DNA of 64,000 bases. It comes from Allobosea sp. AAP35. GTDB taxonomy: Bacteria; Pseudomonadota; Alphaproteobacteria; Rhizobiales; Beijerinckiaceae. A program made the position numbers and the translations under genes. The stretch is from the NCBI RefSeq assembly GCF_001295925.1, contig NZ_LJHQ01000022.1, positions 62,001 through 126,000 on the forward strand. Reading direction: 5' to 3'. Below, piece after piece: positions 9,056 to 17,213 of the stretch (position 1 is its first letter; each line of letters begins with the position of its first letter). A model generated the notes under the pieces. It was not told where the DNA came from. It ran no database searches and worked only from the letters and a program-made list of their open reading frames with translations.

Positions 9056-10498
9056 TCAGTCGGCGATGAAGCCGACGCGACCCTTGTAGGCCTGCGGCAG
9101 CGCCCCGCCGCCGCTTCCGTAGATCTTGTTCAGCCGCCCCAGCAGGATTGCCTGCGCATCATGGGCATCGACGAAGCCATCATCGGGACGCTGGACCTGA
9201 TTGGGCTCCATCGGCTTGGCGATGTAGGGCGTGGCGGTGATCATCAGTTCGGTCTCCTCGCGCTGATAGTCGCGCGAGCGGAACAGCACGCCGATGATCG
9301 GCAGGTTCATCAGTCCGGGAAAACCATTCAGCGAGGATTTCGAGACGCGCTGGATCAATCCCGCCGTCGCCAGGGTTCCGCCGGAGGGCAGCTCAACCGT
9401 CGTGTCCGACTTGCGGACGCGGAAGGCCGGCGCGTTGACGACCTGCTGGTTGCTGTTGCGGGTATCGCTGAGGCGCAGCTGGTTCTCGAAATCGAGTTCG
9501 GTCACCTCAGTGGCGATGCGCATGCTGATCTTGTTGTCGGACAGGACGATGGGCGTGAAGTTCAATGCCACGCCGATCGCGCGATACTGGATGCCGAGCG
9601 TGCACAGGCCGGTGCCGTCGCAGGAATAGCCGCTTGGCACGGGCACTTCGCCGCCGGCGGTGAACTTCGCGCTTTCGCCCGAAATCGCCGTCACCGTCGG
9701 CTCGGCGAGCACGCGGGACAGGCCGGCCCGCTCCAGCGCGCGCAGCGTGAAATTGGTCGAATTGCCGATGCCCGCATTGACGGCGGTCGCGGCCAGAGCC
9801 TGCGGCTGCAGCGGCAGCGGGTTGTCGAGGGTCGGCATGATCGAGAAATTGCCGAGCTTCCATTCGCCGGTGGAGTTGATGCCGAGCTGCTTGATCGCCT
9901 TGCGCGAGACCTCGGAGACCACGACCTTGACCATGACCTGATCACGGCCGCGGATCGTCAGCGAATTGATGACGGCGCCCTTGGAGGAGGTGAACAGCCC
10001 GCTGCTGACGCCAACGAAGGCGTTGGCGATATCGACGGCCTGCGTCGCCTCGGAGGCATTGGCGACATTGCCGACGAGCAGGATCGAGTTGCCGGCCGGC
10101 TTGATCTCGATCTGCGCCCGCGGAAGCGCGGTGCGCAGCGTCTGGCGCAGCACGTTCAGATCCCGCCCGACCTCGATCTCGAGCGCCGTGATCTGCCGGC
10201 CCTCGCCATCGATGACGAACATCGAGGTCGAGCCGTCGGCGATGCCGATGATGAAGAGCTTGCGGGCCGAGCGGACGACGGCATTGGCGACCTTCGGATT
10301 GGCGACGAAGACCTCCTTGGCGTCGCGCGGCAGCTCGACGATCAGCGAGCGGCCGATCGAAAGGTCGAGCTTGCGGGCGATGGCGTGCTCGCTGGTGCCG
10401 ACATTCAGGACCGGCGCCGGGGCGCTGGACTGCCCGAATGCCGGGCTGCACAGCGCCAGGGCAAGGATGGCGGAGAGGATGTTACGGTCCCGGCTCAC
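9056..10498 (-). CDS. cpaC: CpaC/RcpA outer-membrane secretin of the Tad pilus
   Basis: 480 residues. Signal peptide about 1-22 (LALALCSPAFGQ), then the pilus-N domain (about 35-105; LIVELPRDAKEVFVANPKVA), a BON-like segment (about 110-170) and the secretin domain (about 225-440, including SGESAKFTAGGEVPVPSG and GLMNLPIIGVLFRSRDYQ). It forms the gated outer-membrane ring for Flp fibre exit. The start is GTG at 10498 and overlaps the cpaB stop as GTGA. All expected elements are present. Confidence 0.96.
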   Translation of the reverse strand: MSRDRNILSAILALALCSPAFGQSSAPAPVLNVGTSEHAIARKLDLSIGRSLIVELPRDAKEVFVANPKVANAVVRSARKLFIIGIADGSTSMFVIDGEGRQITALEIEVGRDLNVLRQTLRTALPRAQIEIKPAGNSILLVGNVANASEATQAVDIANAFVGVSSGLFTSSKGAVINSLTIRGRDQVMVKVVVSEVSRKAIKQLGINSTGEWKLGNFSIMPTLDNPLPLQPQALAATAVNAGIGNSTNFTLRALERAGLSRVLAEPTVTAISGESAKFTAGGEVPVPSGYSCDGTGLCTLGIQYRAIGVALNFTPIVLSDNKISMRIATEVTELDFENQLRLSDTRNSNQQVVNAPAFRVRKSDTTVELPSGGTLATAGLIQRVSKSSLNGFPGLMNLPIIGVLFRSRDYQREETELMITATPYIAKPMEPNQVQRPDDGFVDAHDAQAILLGRLNKIYGSGGGALPQAYKGRVGFIAD

Positions 10499-11274
10499 TG
10501 GTTCGCACTCCTCATGGTGACGCCATATTTGACGATCGTCAGGGCGCCCTCGGTCGTCGCGCCGGTCACGACCTGCCCCGCATCCTTGAGGCTGCGCAGC
10601 GATAGCGACAGGGTGCCCATCTTCTGGGCGCGGAACAGGTTTTCCGCCTGGCCCGGATCGACCTCGAGCGTCGCGGTCTCGCCGACGACAACTTTCTCGC
10701 CGTTGCGCTCCTGGACGTTCTGGCCGATCGCCAGCACGCGCAGGTTGCGCAGGATGGTTTCGCTGATAAAGGCCTCGCCTTCGCCTTCGACGGCGGGGCC
10801 CTTCACGGTCACGATGACGTCGACGCGGTCATTGGGGAGGATGAAGCCGCCGGCCGTATTGGCGCCGCGGCTGTCGGTGGAGATCGCGACGGCGCGCATG
10901 CCTGACGGCAGCACGGCCGACAGGAACCCGGTGCCATCGGTCTTGATCAGTTTCTCGCGGCGGATCGGCTCGGAGGCCAGCATGCCGTAGCGGACGACCT
11001 GGCCGGCGAGTTCCGTCTCGGCCTGGGGGGCTTCGTCCTTGCGCACGACGCCGGCGGGCACGCTGGCCAGGGGCCAATCGAGCCAGCGCATGTCGGCCGC
11101 GGCAACAACATTACCCACGGGGATATCCGCAGCGGCGACGAGAACCGGCACCGTCGGTGCCGCTTCGATCCGCGCGACCGGCGCCGGCTCTTGCGATGGA
11201 TTGCTGATCAGCATGGCGGCGCCGACGCCAGCAACCAATGCGACCAGGAGGATGATGATGCGGGCGGGACTCAT
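10495..11274 (-). CDS. cpaB: CpaB/RcpC Flp pilus assembly protein
   Basis: 259 residues with one N-terminal membrane segment (IIILLVALVAGVGAAMLI), a SAF-like domain (about 40-105; VLVAAADIPVGNVVAAADM) and the RcpC domain (about 105-240; GMRAVAISTDSRGANTAGGF, NDRVDVIVT). CpaB is a periplasmic pilus-assembly factor next to the secretin in all Tad loci. A 149-base gap separates it from cpaA and carries a CtrA-like box at 11334-11349, so cpaB probably heads the long cpaBCDEF-tadBC transcript. Confidence 0.94.
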   Translation of the reverse strand: MSPARIIILLVALVAGVGAAMLISNPSQEPAPVARIEAAPTVPVLVAAADIPVGNVVAAADMRWLDWPLASVPAGVVRKDEAPQAETELAGQVVRYGMLASEPIRREKLIKTDGTGFLSAVLPSGMRAVAISTDSRGANTAGGFILPNDRVDVIVTVKGPAVEGEGEAFISETILRNLRVLAIGQNVQERNGEKVVVGETATLEVDPGQAENLFRAQKMGTLSLSLRSLKDAGQVVTGATTEGALTIVKYGVTMRSANQ

Positions 11275-11333
11275 TGCGACTGACCCTCAGCCAAACCCAG
11301 TTGGCTCTCGAAGCGGATCGTCGGCTGGAATCG

Positions 11334-11349
11334 TCAACTTATGGTTAAC
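11334..11349 (-). promoter_or_regulatory. CtrA-like box upstream of cpaB
   Basis: On the plus strand the bases read TCAA, seven bases, TTAAC: one mismatch from the CtrA consensus TTAA-N7-TTAAC. It lies about 60-75 bases upstream of the cpaB start, where a promoter for the long cpaB-tadC unit is expected. In Caulobacter CtrA controls pilus genes; assignment here is inference. Confidence 0.35.
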
Positions 11350-11423
11350 TGAGCGTAGCTTTTTGGCTGCATCTCACTTGCCGGTGTCAGGGTCTGGCTT
11401 GGCTCGCGCCACGATCGGCGGGT

Positions 11424-11936
11424 CTAGAGGCCCAGGGCCGCGCGCCAGAGCGCGCTTTCGGGCAGCACCAGCAGAGCAGCGAAAGCCAGCGCGATACCAT
11501 AGGGCACGCCTTCCCTGGGCGAGTGCAGCCGCCGGGCCCATGACCATCCAAGCGCCAGACCGGGCAGCGGCGCCGAGCGCAGCGTGAGCACGGCGAAGGT
11601 CAGGACACCGCCACCGACGGCCGCCAAAGTGAGATAGGGCATCAACTGATCGAAGCCGAACCAGAGCGCCGTCACGGCGGCCAGCTTGGCATCGCCACCG
11701 CCGATCCATCCGGCCGCGAACATGCCGAAGCAAATGACGAGCACCAGGCCGCCCGCGCCCAGATGCCAGCCGATCTGCGCCCAGCCGATACCAAGCGTGC
11801 CGGCGCAGACCGCGAAGGCCGCCAGCAGGACCAGACAGAGCCGGTTGGAGATCGTCATCGAGACGAGGTCGCTGGCCGCCGCATAGGCCATGGCGGCCGG
11901 AAACACGAACAAAAGGACGATGAGCGGGAGCGACAT
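11424..11936 (-). CDS. cpaA: CpaA/TadV A24 prepilin peptidase
   Basis: 170 residues, almost entirely hydrophobic with about six membrane helices, lacking the N-terminal methylase domain, as in TadV/CpaA. The first catalytic Asp is likely in the N-terminal AASDLVSMTISNR and the second in GWIGGGDAKL (about residues 77-86), the GxGD motif of type IV prepilin peptidases. It cuts the leader from the Flp pilin encoded just upstream (12114-12278) and probably from the TadE/F pseudopilins. A strong hairpin at 12046-12072 separates it from the pilin gene. Confidence 0.93.
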   Translation of the reverse strand: MSLPLIVLLFVFPAAMAYAAASDLVSMTISNRLCLVLLAAFAVCAGTLGIGWAQIGWHLGAGGLVLVICFGMFAAGWIGGGDAKLAAVTALWFGFDQLMPYLTLAAVGGGVLTFAVLTLRSAPLPGLALGWSWARRLHSPREGVPYGIALAFAALLVLPESALWRAALGL

Positions 11937-12045
11937 TGACAGTCCCTTGGGATCGGCGACTTTGAATTCGATCCTGACGCACGCGCCTGACCAAACTCTT
12001 ACCGCGACACGACACTCCGGACGATCCGGAGCCTCGCCTGAATCA

Positions 12046-12072
12046 AAACGCCCCGGACGAGCCGGGGCGTTT
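12046..12072 (-). terminator. hairpin terminator/attenuator after flp pilin gene
   Basis: A perfect 11-base inverted repeat (12046-12056 and 12062-12072, 5-base loop) with a GC core. Read on the minus strand it follows the pilin stop codon by about 40 bases and ends in a short T-run. It would stop or attenuate transcription between the abundant pilin and cpaA, a sensible way to set different levels. Confidence 0.75.
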
Positions 12073-12113
12073 CGTTGTCGAGATCTGCGAACCCCAAGGG
12101 GCCCGGCCAGATA

Positions 12114-12278
12114 TCACTGCAGCTTGGTGTTGATCTCGCCGAACTTGGCGTTGAGGCTGCCGCCGAGGCTGCCCCAGATGGTGATGCAGGCGACGGCGAT
12201 CAGGGCGGCGATCAGGCCGTATTCGATGGCGGTGGCGCCGGACTCATCCTTGACGAAGCGAGCGAAAACGTTGGTCAT
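12114..12278 (-). CDS. flp: Flp family type IVb pilin
   Basis: 54 residues from ATG 12278, which has a good GGAG Shine-Dalgarno seven bases ahead. The sequence MTNVFARFVKDESG is followed by ATAIEYGLIAALIAVA, the classic Flp signature: cleavage after Gly, Glu at mature position 5 and the adjacent Tyr, then one hydrophobic helix. It is the major subunit of the Tad pilus, processed by CpaA. Its own hairpin follows (12046-12072) and a 413-base upstream gap holds its promoter. Confidence 0.97.
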   Translation of the reverse strand: MTNVFARFVKDESGATAIEYGLIAALIAVACITIWGSLGGSLNAKFGEINTKLQ

Positions 12279-12691
12279 GTGAAGCTCCTTTTGAACCACG
12301 GTTTGACGGCTGCCTGTGCTCTGAAACGGCTTCGGTCAGCGACAAATGGACATTACCCCGGGCACCTTGCCGATCAGTTAAGCGGAACGAAGAATTCGCT
12401 CGATCTGAGAGACATCGTTACGATGGTTAACGACGGCTTTATGCCTCATATTAAAGACATAACGCGGTTTGATTGATATCTATACAAGTCAAATTACAAC
12501 AAAGACTGGATCTGCTTAAGCATTTTTCGCCTCCAAAGCCGCATGTCGCGCCATCGACCGTTTGTCAGGTTGTCGCCCGCCTTTTGGTCACACTCATCCG
12601 CTCTCGATCAAGACCATCGGCCTTCGCCGATTAGGGTTTGATTCATCATTTTGCGCTTTGCTGCCGATGTCGAAAATCTTGAGGCAGCGCC
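12279..12691. other. 413-base gap between divergent pilus units
   Basis: No gene seen. The stretch is clearly AT-richer than its surroundings (for example 12410-12530), with TTAAC at 12427-12431 and several other TTAA half-sites but no spacing that fits CtrA well. It must hold the flp promoter (minus) and the promoter of the 12692 gene (plus). I could not place reliable -35/-10 boxes. Confidence 0.6.
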
Positions 12692-13216
12692 ATGTTCACT
12701 CTCCGGTCCGCAGCACGGCGTCCGTTTTCAGGCTCGACCTGGACGAAGAGCGCGCTCGGCGGGGCGGCAGGCAGCCTCTTTCTGATCGCAGGTGCTGTTG
12801 CCGCGAACGCTGCGCCTCAGGCCGCCAAGGCCGAAAGCGTCATGGTCATGGTCGATCACGCCAAGGTGGTCCGGCTACCGGAAAAGGCGCAGACGGTCAT
12901 CGTCGGAAACCCCGCCATCGCGGATGTGGCCATCCAGAAGAACGGCGTCATGATCGTCACCGGCAAGAGCTTCGGTGTCACCAATCTGATCGCGCTGGAT
13001 GCGGGCGGTGTTCTCCTGGCGGAATCGCTCGTGCGCGTGGGCGCCGACACCGATTCCGTGCTGACGGTCCAGCGCGGCCTCGAGCGCGAGAGCTATTCCT
13101 GCACCCCGGTCTGCCAGCCCGCAGCCCAGCTTGGAGACGCGCAGAAGTATTTCGGGGAGGTTGGATCTCAGGCCACGACCCGCAGCAGCAACGCCCTCGG
13201 CGCCATCAAGCGCTGA
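12692..13216 (+). CDS. stand-alone CpaC N-domain (pilus/flagella assembly N-terminal) protein
   Basis: 174 residues: signal peptide about 1-41 (AVAANAAPQAA cleavage area), then one domain (about 45-135) matching the N-terminal domain of CpaC, as shown by MVMVDHAKVVRLPEKAQTVIVGNPAIADVAIQ compared in part with LIVELPRDAKEVFVANPKVA. No secretin domain follows. The C-terminus has a Cys-x3-Cys pair (SYSCTPVCQPAAQ). It starts the plus-strand group with the two TadE/F pseudopilins, opposite the main pilus operon. Such small periplasmic proteins are known beside Tad loci in Hyphomicrobiales; a helper role at the secretin is inferred. Confidence 0.85.
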   Translation: MFTLRSAARRPFSGSTWTKSALGGAAGSLFLIAGAVAANAAPQAAKAESVMVMVDHAKVVRLPEKAQTVIVGNPAIADVAIQKNGVMIVTGKSFGVTNLIALDAGGVLLAESLVRVGADTDSVLTVQRGLERESYSCTPVCQPAAQLGDAQKYFGEVGSQATTRSSNALGAIKR

Positions 13217-13234
13217 CTTGGCGCCTTCGCACCG

Positions 13235-13250
13235 TGAATCGTCTCTTAAC
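13235..13250 (+). promoter_or_regulatory. CtrA-like box before the TadE gene
   Basis: Bases read TGAA, seven bases, TTAAC, one mismatch from the CtrA consensus. It lies 55-70 bases upstream of the likely TadE start at 13305. Inference only. Confidence 0.3.
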
Positions 13251-13304
13251 CCGCCTCGAAACAGGGCCCGTGCGCGTCTAACGGATCGGAAAGTCTTTGG
13301 CGTT

Positions 13305-14033
13305 ATGTCTCGGGGCGTCATCGGGACGATGCCGCACCTGACGACAGCAGGCGCAAGCCGGCCTCTACCCGCGGCTTCGGATGCGAAGGCCATGACAGCG
13401 AAGGCCATGACAGCCAAGGACATGACAGCTTCGGCCCCCATCGAGCCGACCCCGGAACCGGCCGGCGCCGCGCCGACGCGCACACCGCGAAACCGGCTGC
13501 TGTTCCGTTTCCGCCGCGCGCAGGACGGTGCGACGGCCGTCGAATTCGGCTTCATCGCCCTGCCCTTCCTGATGCTGCTTGCAGCCATCCTCGAAACGGC
13601 ACTGCTGTTTTGGACCAGTCAGGTTCTCGAGGAATCGGTTTCGCAAGCCTCTCGCCGGCTGCTGACGGGCGAATCGCATCAGCGCTATCCGTCGACCAGT
13701 CCAGGCGCTTTCAAGAACGATGTCTGCGCCGGCGCATCGACCATGGTGAACTGCGACACACTCGTGGTCGATGTGCGGACCTACTCGTCCTTCGCCAATG
13801 CCCGAACCGGGGTGGACGGCAGCAATCCGATTGCGGCAGGGGGCCTGAACACGACCGGCTTCGGCTACAACCAGCCCATGCCCGGGCAGATCGTCGTCGT
13901 GCGGGCCGTGCTGCCCTACACGCTGCACTTCACCTATTGGAGTCAGAGCCTGGTCAATATCGGCTCCGGCCGGCGCGGCATCGTCGCCTCCGCGACCTTC
14001 CGCACCGAACCCTACAACGCGCCTGCGCCATGA
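13305..14033 (+). CDS. TadE/TadG-like pseudopilin
   Basis: 242 residues if started at ATG 13305. Residues about 70-110 hold the TadE signature: RRAQDGATAVEFGFIALPFL with the prepilin-type Gly/Ala cleavage site and Glu+5, followed by a hydrophobic helix. The C-terminal part is a secreted domain with two Cys (CAGASTMVNC) as in minor Tad pilins. The N-terminal part before the leader is unusually long and includes a 15-base tandem repeat (13398-13442 area), each unit with AAGG and ATG. The true start may therefore be 13392, 13407 or 13422. The stop overlaps the next gene as ATGA. Confidence 0.85.
   Translation: MSRGVIGTMPHLTTAGASRPLPAASDAKAMTAKAMTAKDMTASAPIEPTPEPAGAAPTRTPRNRLLFRFRRAQDGATAVEFGFIALPFLMLLAAILETALLFWTSQVLEESVSQASRRLLTGESHQRYPSTSPGAFKNDVCAGASTMVNCDTLVVDVRTYSSFANARTGVDGSNPIAAGGLNTTGFGYNQPMPGQIVVVRAVLPYTLHFTYWSQSLVNIGSGRRGIVASATFRTEPYNAPAP
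13386..13430 (+). repeat. three 15-base tandem repeats, each with AAGG and ATG
   Basis: Three consecutive near-identical 15-base units read AAGGCCATGACAGCG-like, differing at one or two bases. Each contains an AAGG just ahead of an in-frame ATG, encoding A-K-x-M-T three times (ATGs at 13392, 13407, 13422). It is either coding repeat or a set of alternative starts. Confidence 0.8.
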
Positions 14034-14671
14034 GGTCCCAGATGACGCGCGCTTTCTCCTCTTACCGAAACCGGGCGGCACTGCGGAGTCTCGCTCGCCG
14101 GTTCCGCCGCGGCACGCAAGGCGTGGCCGCCATCGAATTCGCGATGATCCTGCCGGCGATGCTGGCGATCTATTTCGGCATCGTCGAGACCGGGCAGGCC
14201 GTCATGATCAGCCGCAAGGTCACGCAGTTGACCCGGTCGCTCGCCGACCTGACCGCCCAGGCCCAGGCCGGCGCGATCTCCAACACCGAGATGAGCAACA
14301 TCTTCGATGCCGCACAGACGGTGATGATGCCCTACACTTCAGTCGCGCCGAAGATGTCGGTCCATCTCGTCGTCATCGACTCGGCCGGCGTCGCCAAGGT
14401 CTGCTGGAGCGACCAGCGCAACGCGACGAAGATCGACCGCGGCCAGCCCTTCGCCGTACCGGCGGATGTCCGCCTGCCCAACACCTCGATCGTCGTGGCT
14501 CAAGCCAGCTATGATTTCACGCCAGTGGTCGGCTGGATCATCAAGGGCGGCCCGATCACGATCGGCGGCGACCCGATCTTTATGCGCCCACGCTTGGGCA
14601 AGGCCGGCGGCAGCGCCAGCATCGAGCAGATCGAGCGCGCCGGCGTGGCGATGTGCCCAGGCTTCGGCTGA
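14030..14671 (+). CDS. TadE/TadF-like pseudopilin
   Basis: 213 residues from ATG 14030, overlapping the previous stop (ATGA); a second Met at 14042 is possible. Residues about 25-55 carry GTQGVAAIEFAMILPAMLAI, the TadE-type prepilin leader with conserved Glu, followed by a membrane helix. The rest is an exported domain (SRKVTQLTRSLADLTAQAQ; TSIVVAQASYDFTPV) with two Cys. It is the second minor pilin of this unit and a probable CpaA substrate. No further pilus gene follows. Confidence 0.9.
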   Translation: MRSQMTRAFSSYRNRAALRSLARRFRRGTQGVAAIEFAMILPAMLAIYFGIVETGQAVMISRKVTQLTRSLADLTAQAQAGAISNTEMSNIFDAAQTVMMPYTSVAPKMSVHLVVIDSAGVAKVCWSDQRNATKIDRGQPFAVPADVRLPNTSIVVAQASYDFTPVVGWIIKGGPITIGGDPIFMRPRLGKAGGSASIEQIERAGVAMCPGFG

Positions 14672-14763
14672 GACCTGCCGGCCCCTTGCAAAAAGGCAGA
14701 AGGTTTAGCCCGCGCCGTGACGTGACAGGGCGCGAGGACGCGATGTTCCAATGAGCTGTGGCT

Positions 14764-15330
14764 CTAGCCGCGCAACACCATACGGCCGGTCTGGACCTCG
14801 TAGCCCCTGAGCTTGCCGAGGAAGGATGTGCCGAGCAGGCTCATCGAGAGCGCGCCTTCGGGGAGCACGACGGCCTCGACATTGCGCACCAGGATCGAGC
14901 CCAGCCTGACCTCGCGCAGATTGACGCGGGCGCCCCTGACCGTGCCGTTGGCCGTGTTCAGCGCCATCTTGTAATCGGCGCTGGAGAGCTGAATGCCCAG
15001 CGCCCTGGCATCCTTGGCGGTCAGCGCAACGAGGCTCGCCCCCGTATCCACCAGCATCTGGATGCGGAAATTGTCGATCGAGGGGTGGACGACGTAATGC
15101 CCCCGGTAATCGGCTGCGACCGTCAGCGTCGGTGGCTCGCTCGGGCGCGCGGCGGCTGGTTGGGCCTGGGCCGCACCGGCGGAGGCGGAACGGCCACCGA
15201 CCGTGACAGAGGCTGCGCTCGGTCCGTCCTTGAGGCCAACGATGCTGGCAAGCTTCGAACCATAGATGAGCGCGCAAAGCGATGCGCCGACTGCGATACC
15301 CGTTGCCCAGATGATCGGTCGTTGAGACAT
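14764..15330 (-). CDS. membrane-anchored retropepsin-like aspartic protease (TIGR02281)
   Basis: 188 residues. One N-terminal membrane helix (ATGIAVGASLCALIYG), an Ala/Ser/Pro linker (about 40-65), then a clan-AA aspartic protease domain with the single catalytic motif MLVDTGASLVALT (about residues 92-104). As in retroviral proteases only one DTG is present, so it would act as a dimer. ALGIQLSSADYKMALNTANG and LLGTSFLGKL are typical of the TIGR02281 group. It faces the periplasm by the positive-inside rule. Substrates of this family are largely unknown. It converges on the TadF gene. Confidence 0.88.
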   Translation of the reverse strand: MSQRPIIWATGIAVGASLCALIYGSKLASIVGLKDGPSAASVTVGGRSASAGAAQAQPAAARPSEPPTLTVAADYRGHYVVHPSIDNFRIQMLVDTGASLVALTAKDARALGIQLSSADYKMALNTANGTVRGARVNLREVRLGSILVRNVEAVVLPEGALSMSLLGTSFLGKLRGYEVQTGRMVLRG

Positions 15331-15545
15331 CGCGCCCTGCCTTCTGCATTACCCTTGCAGGCAGGATGGCGATCAGCCTTTGCCGAAGCGTGAACACGGG
15401 TGGTCGGATTGAGTGCGATCGGGCTTTCAGGCAACTTCGCAACGCAAACAGACTTAACGGCCGCTTGCAGCTTGCTTGCACGGCGTTTTGCACGCCGATG
15501 CTGGGCTATTGGCCGAAATCAGACGGCTGGGGCAAAAGACCGCGA

Positions 15546-16442
15546 TCATACCGAGATGCCTGAGGCAAGACGCCGGACGCCGGACACAAAAGCGGCTTCC
15601 GGCGTCGTCACCTGCGTCGCGAGGCCAGCCGCGGCCAGCGCCGCCTCGTAACTGTCAGCAAGCGCGCCATCGGCGACGAGATGGACCGTATCGCTTTGCC
15701 CTAGAAGCGCCCGCGCCCCCGCGATTTCGTGGCCGACCAGCAGCGCCGAGAGATAGGGCCCGACCGCGCCGCCCGGCAGGCGCCCGGCCAGTACTTCCGA
15801 ACGGGCACCGAAGGCCGTGTTGAGCAATCCGCCGGGGCGCGAGGCGGCCGCGAGCCCTTTGGCCATGCCCCGTGCCGCATCCTTTCCGGTAGGCTCCTCG
15901 GCGAGGCGCGACAGGATCGAATGCTGCCGCAGCAGGCCGTAGATCTCGCCGGTCATGAAGCTGGCGAAGCGGGTGATCGTGCCGTTCTCGATCAGCGCCC
16001 ATTTCGAATGCGTGCCTGGCAGGCAGGCGATGCCGTTGTCGAGCCCCAGCCCGACGATCAGCGTCTCCTCCCCGCGCATGACGTCGAAGGCGCCCTCGTC
16101 GCAGGACAGGCCCGGCAGGATGGTGGCGGGCGTTCCGTCTGCGAGCATCACCTTCATGCCGGCGGCGGCGATCTCGTCCGGCGAGGCGGGGCATGGAACG
16201 TAATGCGCCTCGATCCAGCCATTGCGGCTGCCGACCATGCCGGCGAGCACGATGGCCGCATGGGGAGAGGCCCGACGCAGATCGCCCGCGATCGCTTCGA
16301 ACGCTGCCGGAAAGCCGTTGGCGGGGACAGACTGGATGCCCTGATCGGCGCTGCGGCGCTCCAGAACCTCGCCTTGTTCCGAGATCAAGACGGCGCGGGC
16401 GCGGGTCGTGCCCCAGTCGAGGGCGATCAGGGGTCTGGGCAT
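15546..16442 (-). CDS. dgoK: 2-dehydro-3-deoxygalactonokinase
   Basis: 298 residues from ATG 16442, which has GGAG eight bases ahead; the frame stays open to 16502 but those residues are low-complexity. The N-terminal ALDWGTTRARAVLIS is the phosphate-binding motif of the DgoK kinases of the ASKHA fold. LPGTHSKWALIENG and TFMTGEIYGLL-like segments (about 130-160) are family hallmarks. It phosphorylates 2-keto-3-deoxygalactonate in the De Ley-Doudoroff route of galactose breakdown. The aldolase (dgoA) is not next to it; a possible functional partner, a galactose mutarotase, lies beyond the pca genes at 20401. Confidence 0.9.
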   Translation of the reverse strand: MPRPLIALDWGTTRARAVLISEQGEVLERRSADQGIQSVPANGFPAAFEAIAGDLRRASPHAAIVLAGMVGSRNGWIEAHYVPCPASPDEIAAAGMKVMLADGTPATILPGLSCDEGAFDVMRGEETLIVGLGLDNGIACLPGTHSKWALIENGTITRFASFMTGEIYGLLRQHSILSRLAEEPTGKDAARGMAKGLAAASRPGGLLNTAFGARSEVLAGRLPGGAVGPYLSALLVGHEIAGARALLGQSDTVHLVADGALADSYEAALAAAGLATQVTTPEAAFVSGVRRLASGISV

Positions 16443-16521
16443 GGGCTGGGCTCCGGCGGTCGGGCGCGCTGTTGGGGCAGCGCGAGGTTTCGCTGCCGTC
16501 ATCGCATGGTCAAGCCCTGTT

Positions 16522-16600
16522 CGTCATTGCGAGCGCAGCGAAGCGATCGAGGGCCGCGTGCTCTACGACTCTGGATTGCTTCGCTACGCTCGCAACGACG
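16522..16600. repeat. palindromic intergenic repeat (copy 1)
   Basis: The 23-base arms 16522-16544 and 16578-16600 are inverted copies with two mismatches, framed by GTCAT / ACGAC. It sits between pcaG and dgoK and would form a long hairpin. It shares the GTCATT-type ends with three other elements in the window (25665, 49306, 58943), so it looks like a dispersed genomic repeat; it may also act as a transcription barrier. Confidence 0.75.
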
Positions 16601-16613
16601 GTCGGTGTAATTC

Positions 16614-17213
16614 TCACGCCTCGAAGAACACCGTCTCGCTTTCGCCCTGCAGGCGGATGTCGAAGCGGAAAATGCCGCCGTCATCGCGCTGTGCGATCAG
16701 CGTGTCGCGCCGGTCGGCCGGGACGAGCGCCAGCACCGGGTCCTCCGCATTGGTAGGCTCGTCGGAGAGGTAGATCCGTGTCGCCAGCCTGACGAGGATG
16801 CCGCGGGCGAACACCGACACCGAGAGATGTGGCGCCTGAAAGCTGCCGTCAGAGCCAGCAACCGCACCCGGCCGGATCGTGTCAAAATGGAAGGCACCTT
16901 CGGCGGTGACCTCGGCGCGGCCGAAGCCTGTGAAGCCGGCGTTGCCGGCAGCGTTGAACCGGCCTTGGGCGTCAGCCTGCCAGATTTCGATCATCGCATC
17001 GCCGACGGGGACGCCATCGCCATCATAAACCACGCCCTCGATGCGGATGCGCTCGCCCTCCACACCATCGCCGGCGACCTGCTCCGTGGCGAGTTCAGGC
17101 CCGCCATAGGCGCGTGGCGTCAGCGCATAGGCGAAGAAGGGGCCGATGGTCTGCGAGGGCGTGATGCCGAAATCCGGCCCGGTCGCCCGCGGCGCTTGGG
17201 TCTCAATGGTCAT
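16614..17213 (-). CDS. pcaG: protocatechuate 3,4-dioxygenase alpha subunit
   Basis: 199 residues from ATG 17213, which overlaps the pcaH end by 11 bases (a frame continues to 17237 but is inside pcaH). It begins with the family-like TPSQTIGPFFAYALTP and has the jelly-roll dioxygenase motif EIWQADAQGRFN (about residues 69-80), but not the Tyr/His iron ligands, which belong to PcaH. With PcaH it forms the intradiol dioxygenase that opens protocatechuate to 3-carboxymuconate. It is last in the pcaIJHG run. Confidence 0.95.
   Translation of the reverse strand: MTIETQAPRATGPDFGITPSQTIGPFFAYALTPRAYGGPELATEQVAGDGVEGERIRIEGVVYDGDGVPVGDAMIEIWQADAQGRFNAAGNAGFTGFGRAEVTAEGAFHFDTIRPGAVAGSDGSFQAPHLSVSVFARGILVRLATRIYLSDEPTNAEDPVLALVPADRRDTLIAQRDDGGIFRFDIRLQGESETVFFEA

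Noticed and set aside
12279-12691. CtrA box before the flp pilin
   Set aside because: TTAAC is present at 12427 but the partner half-site has the wrong spacing.
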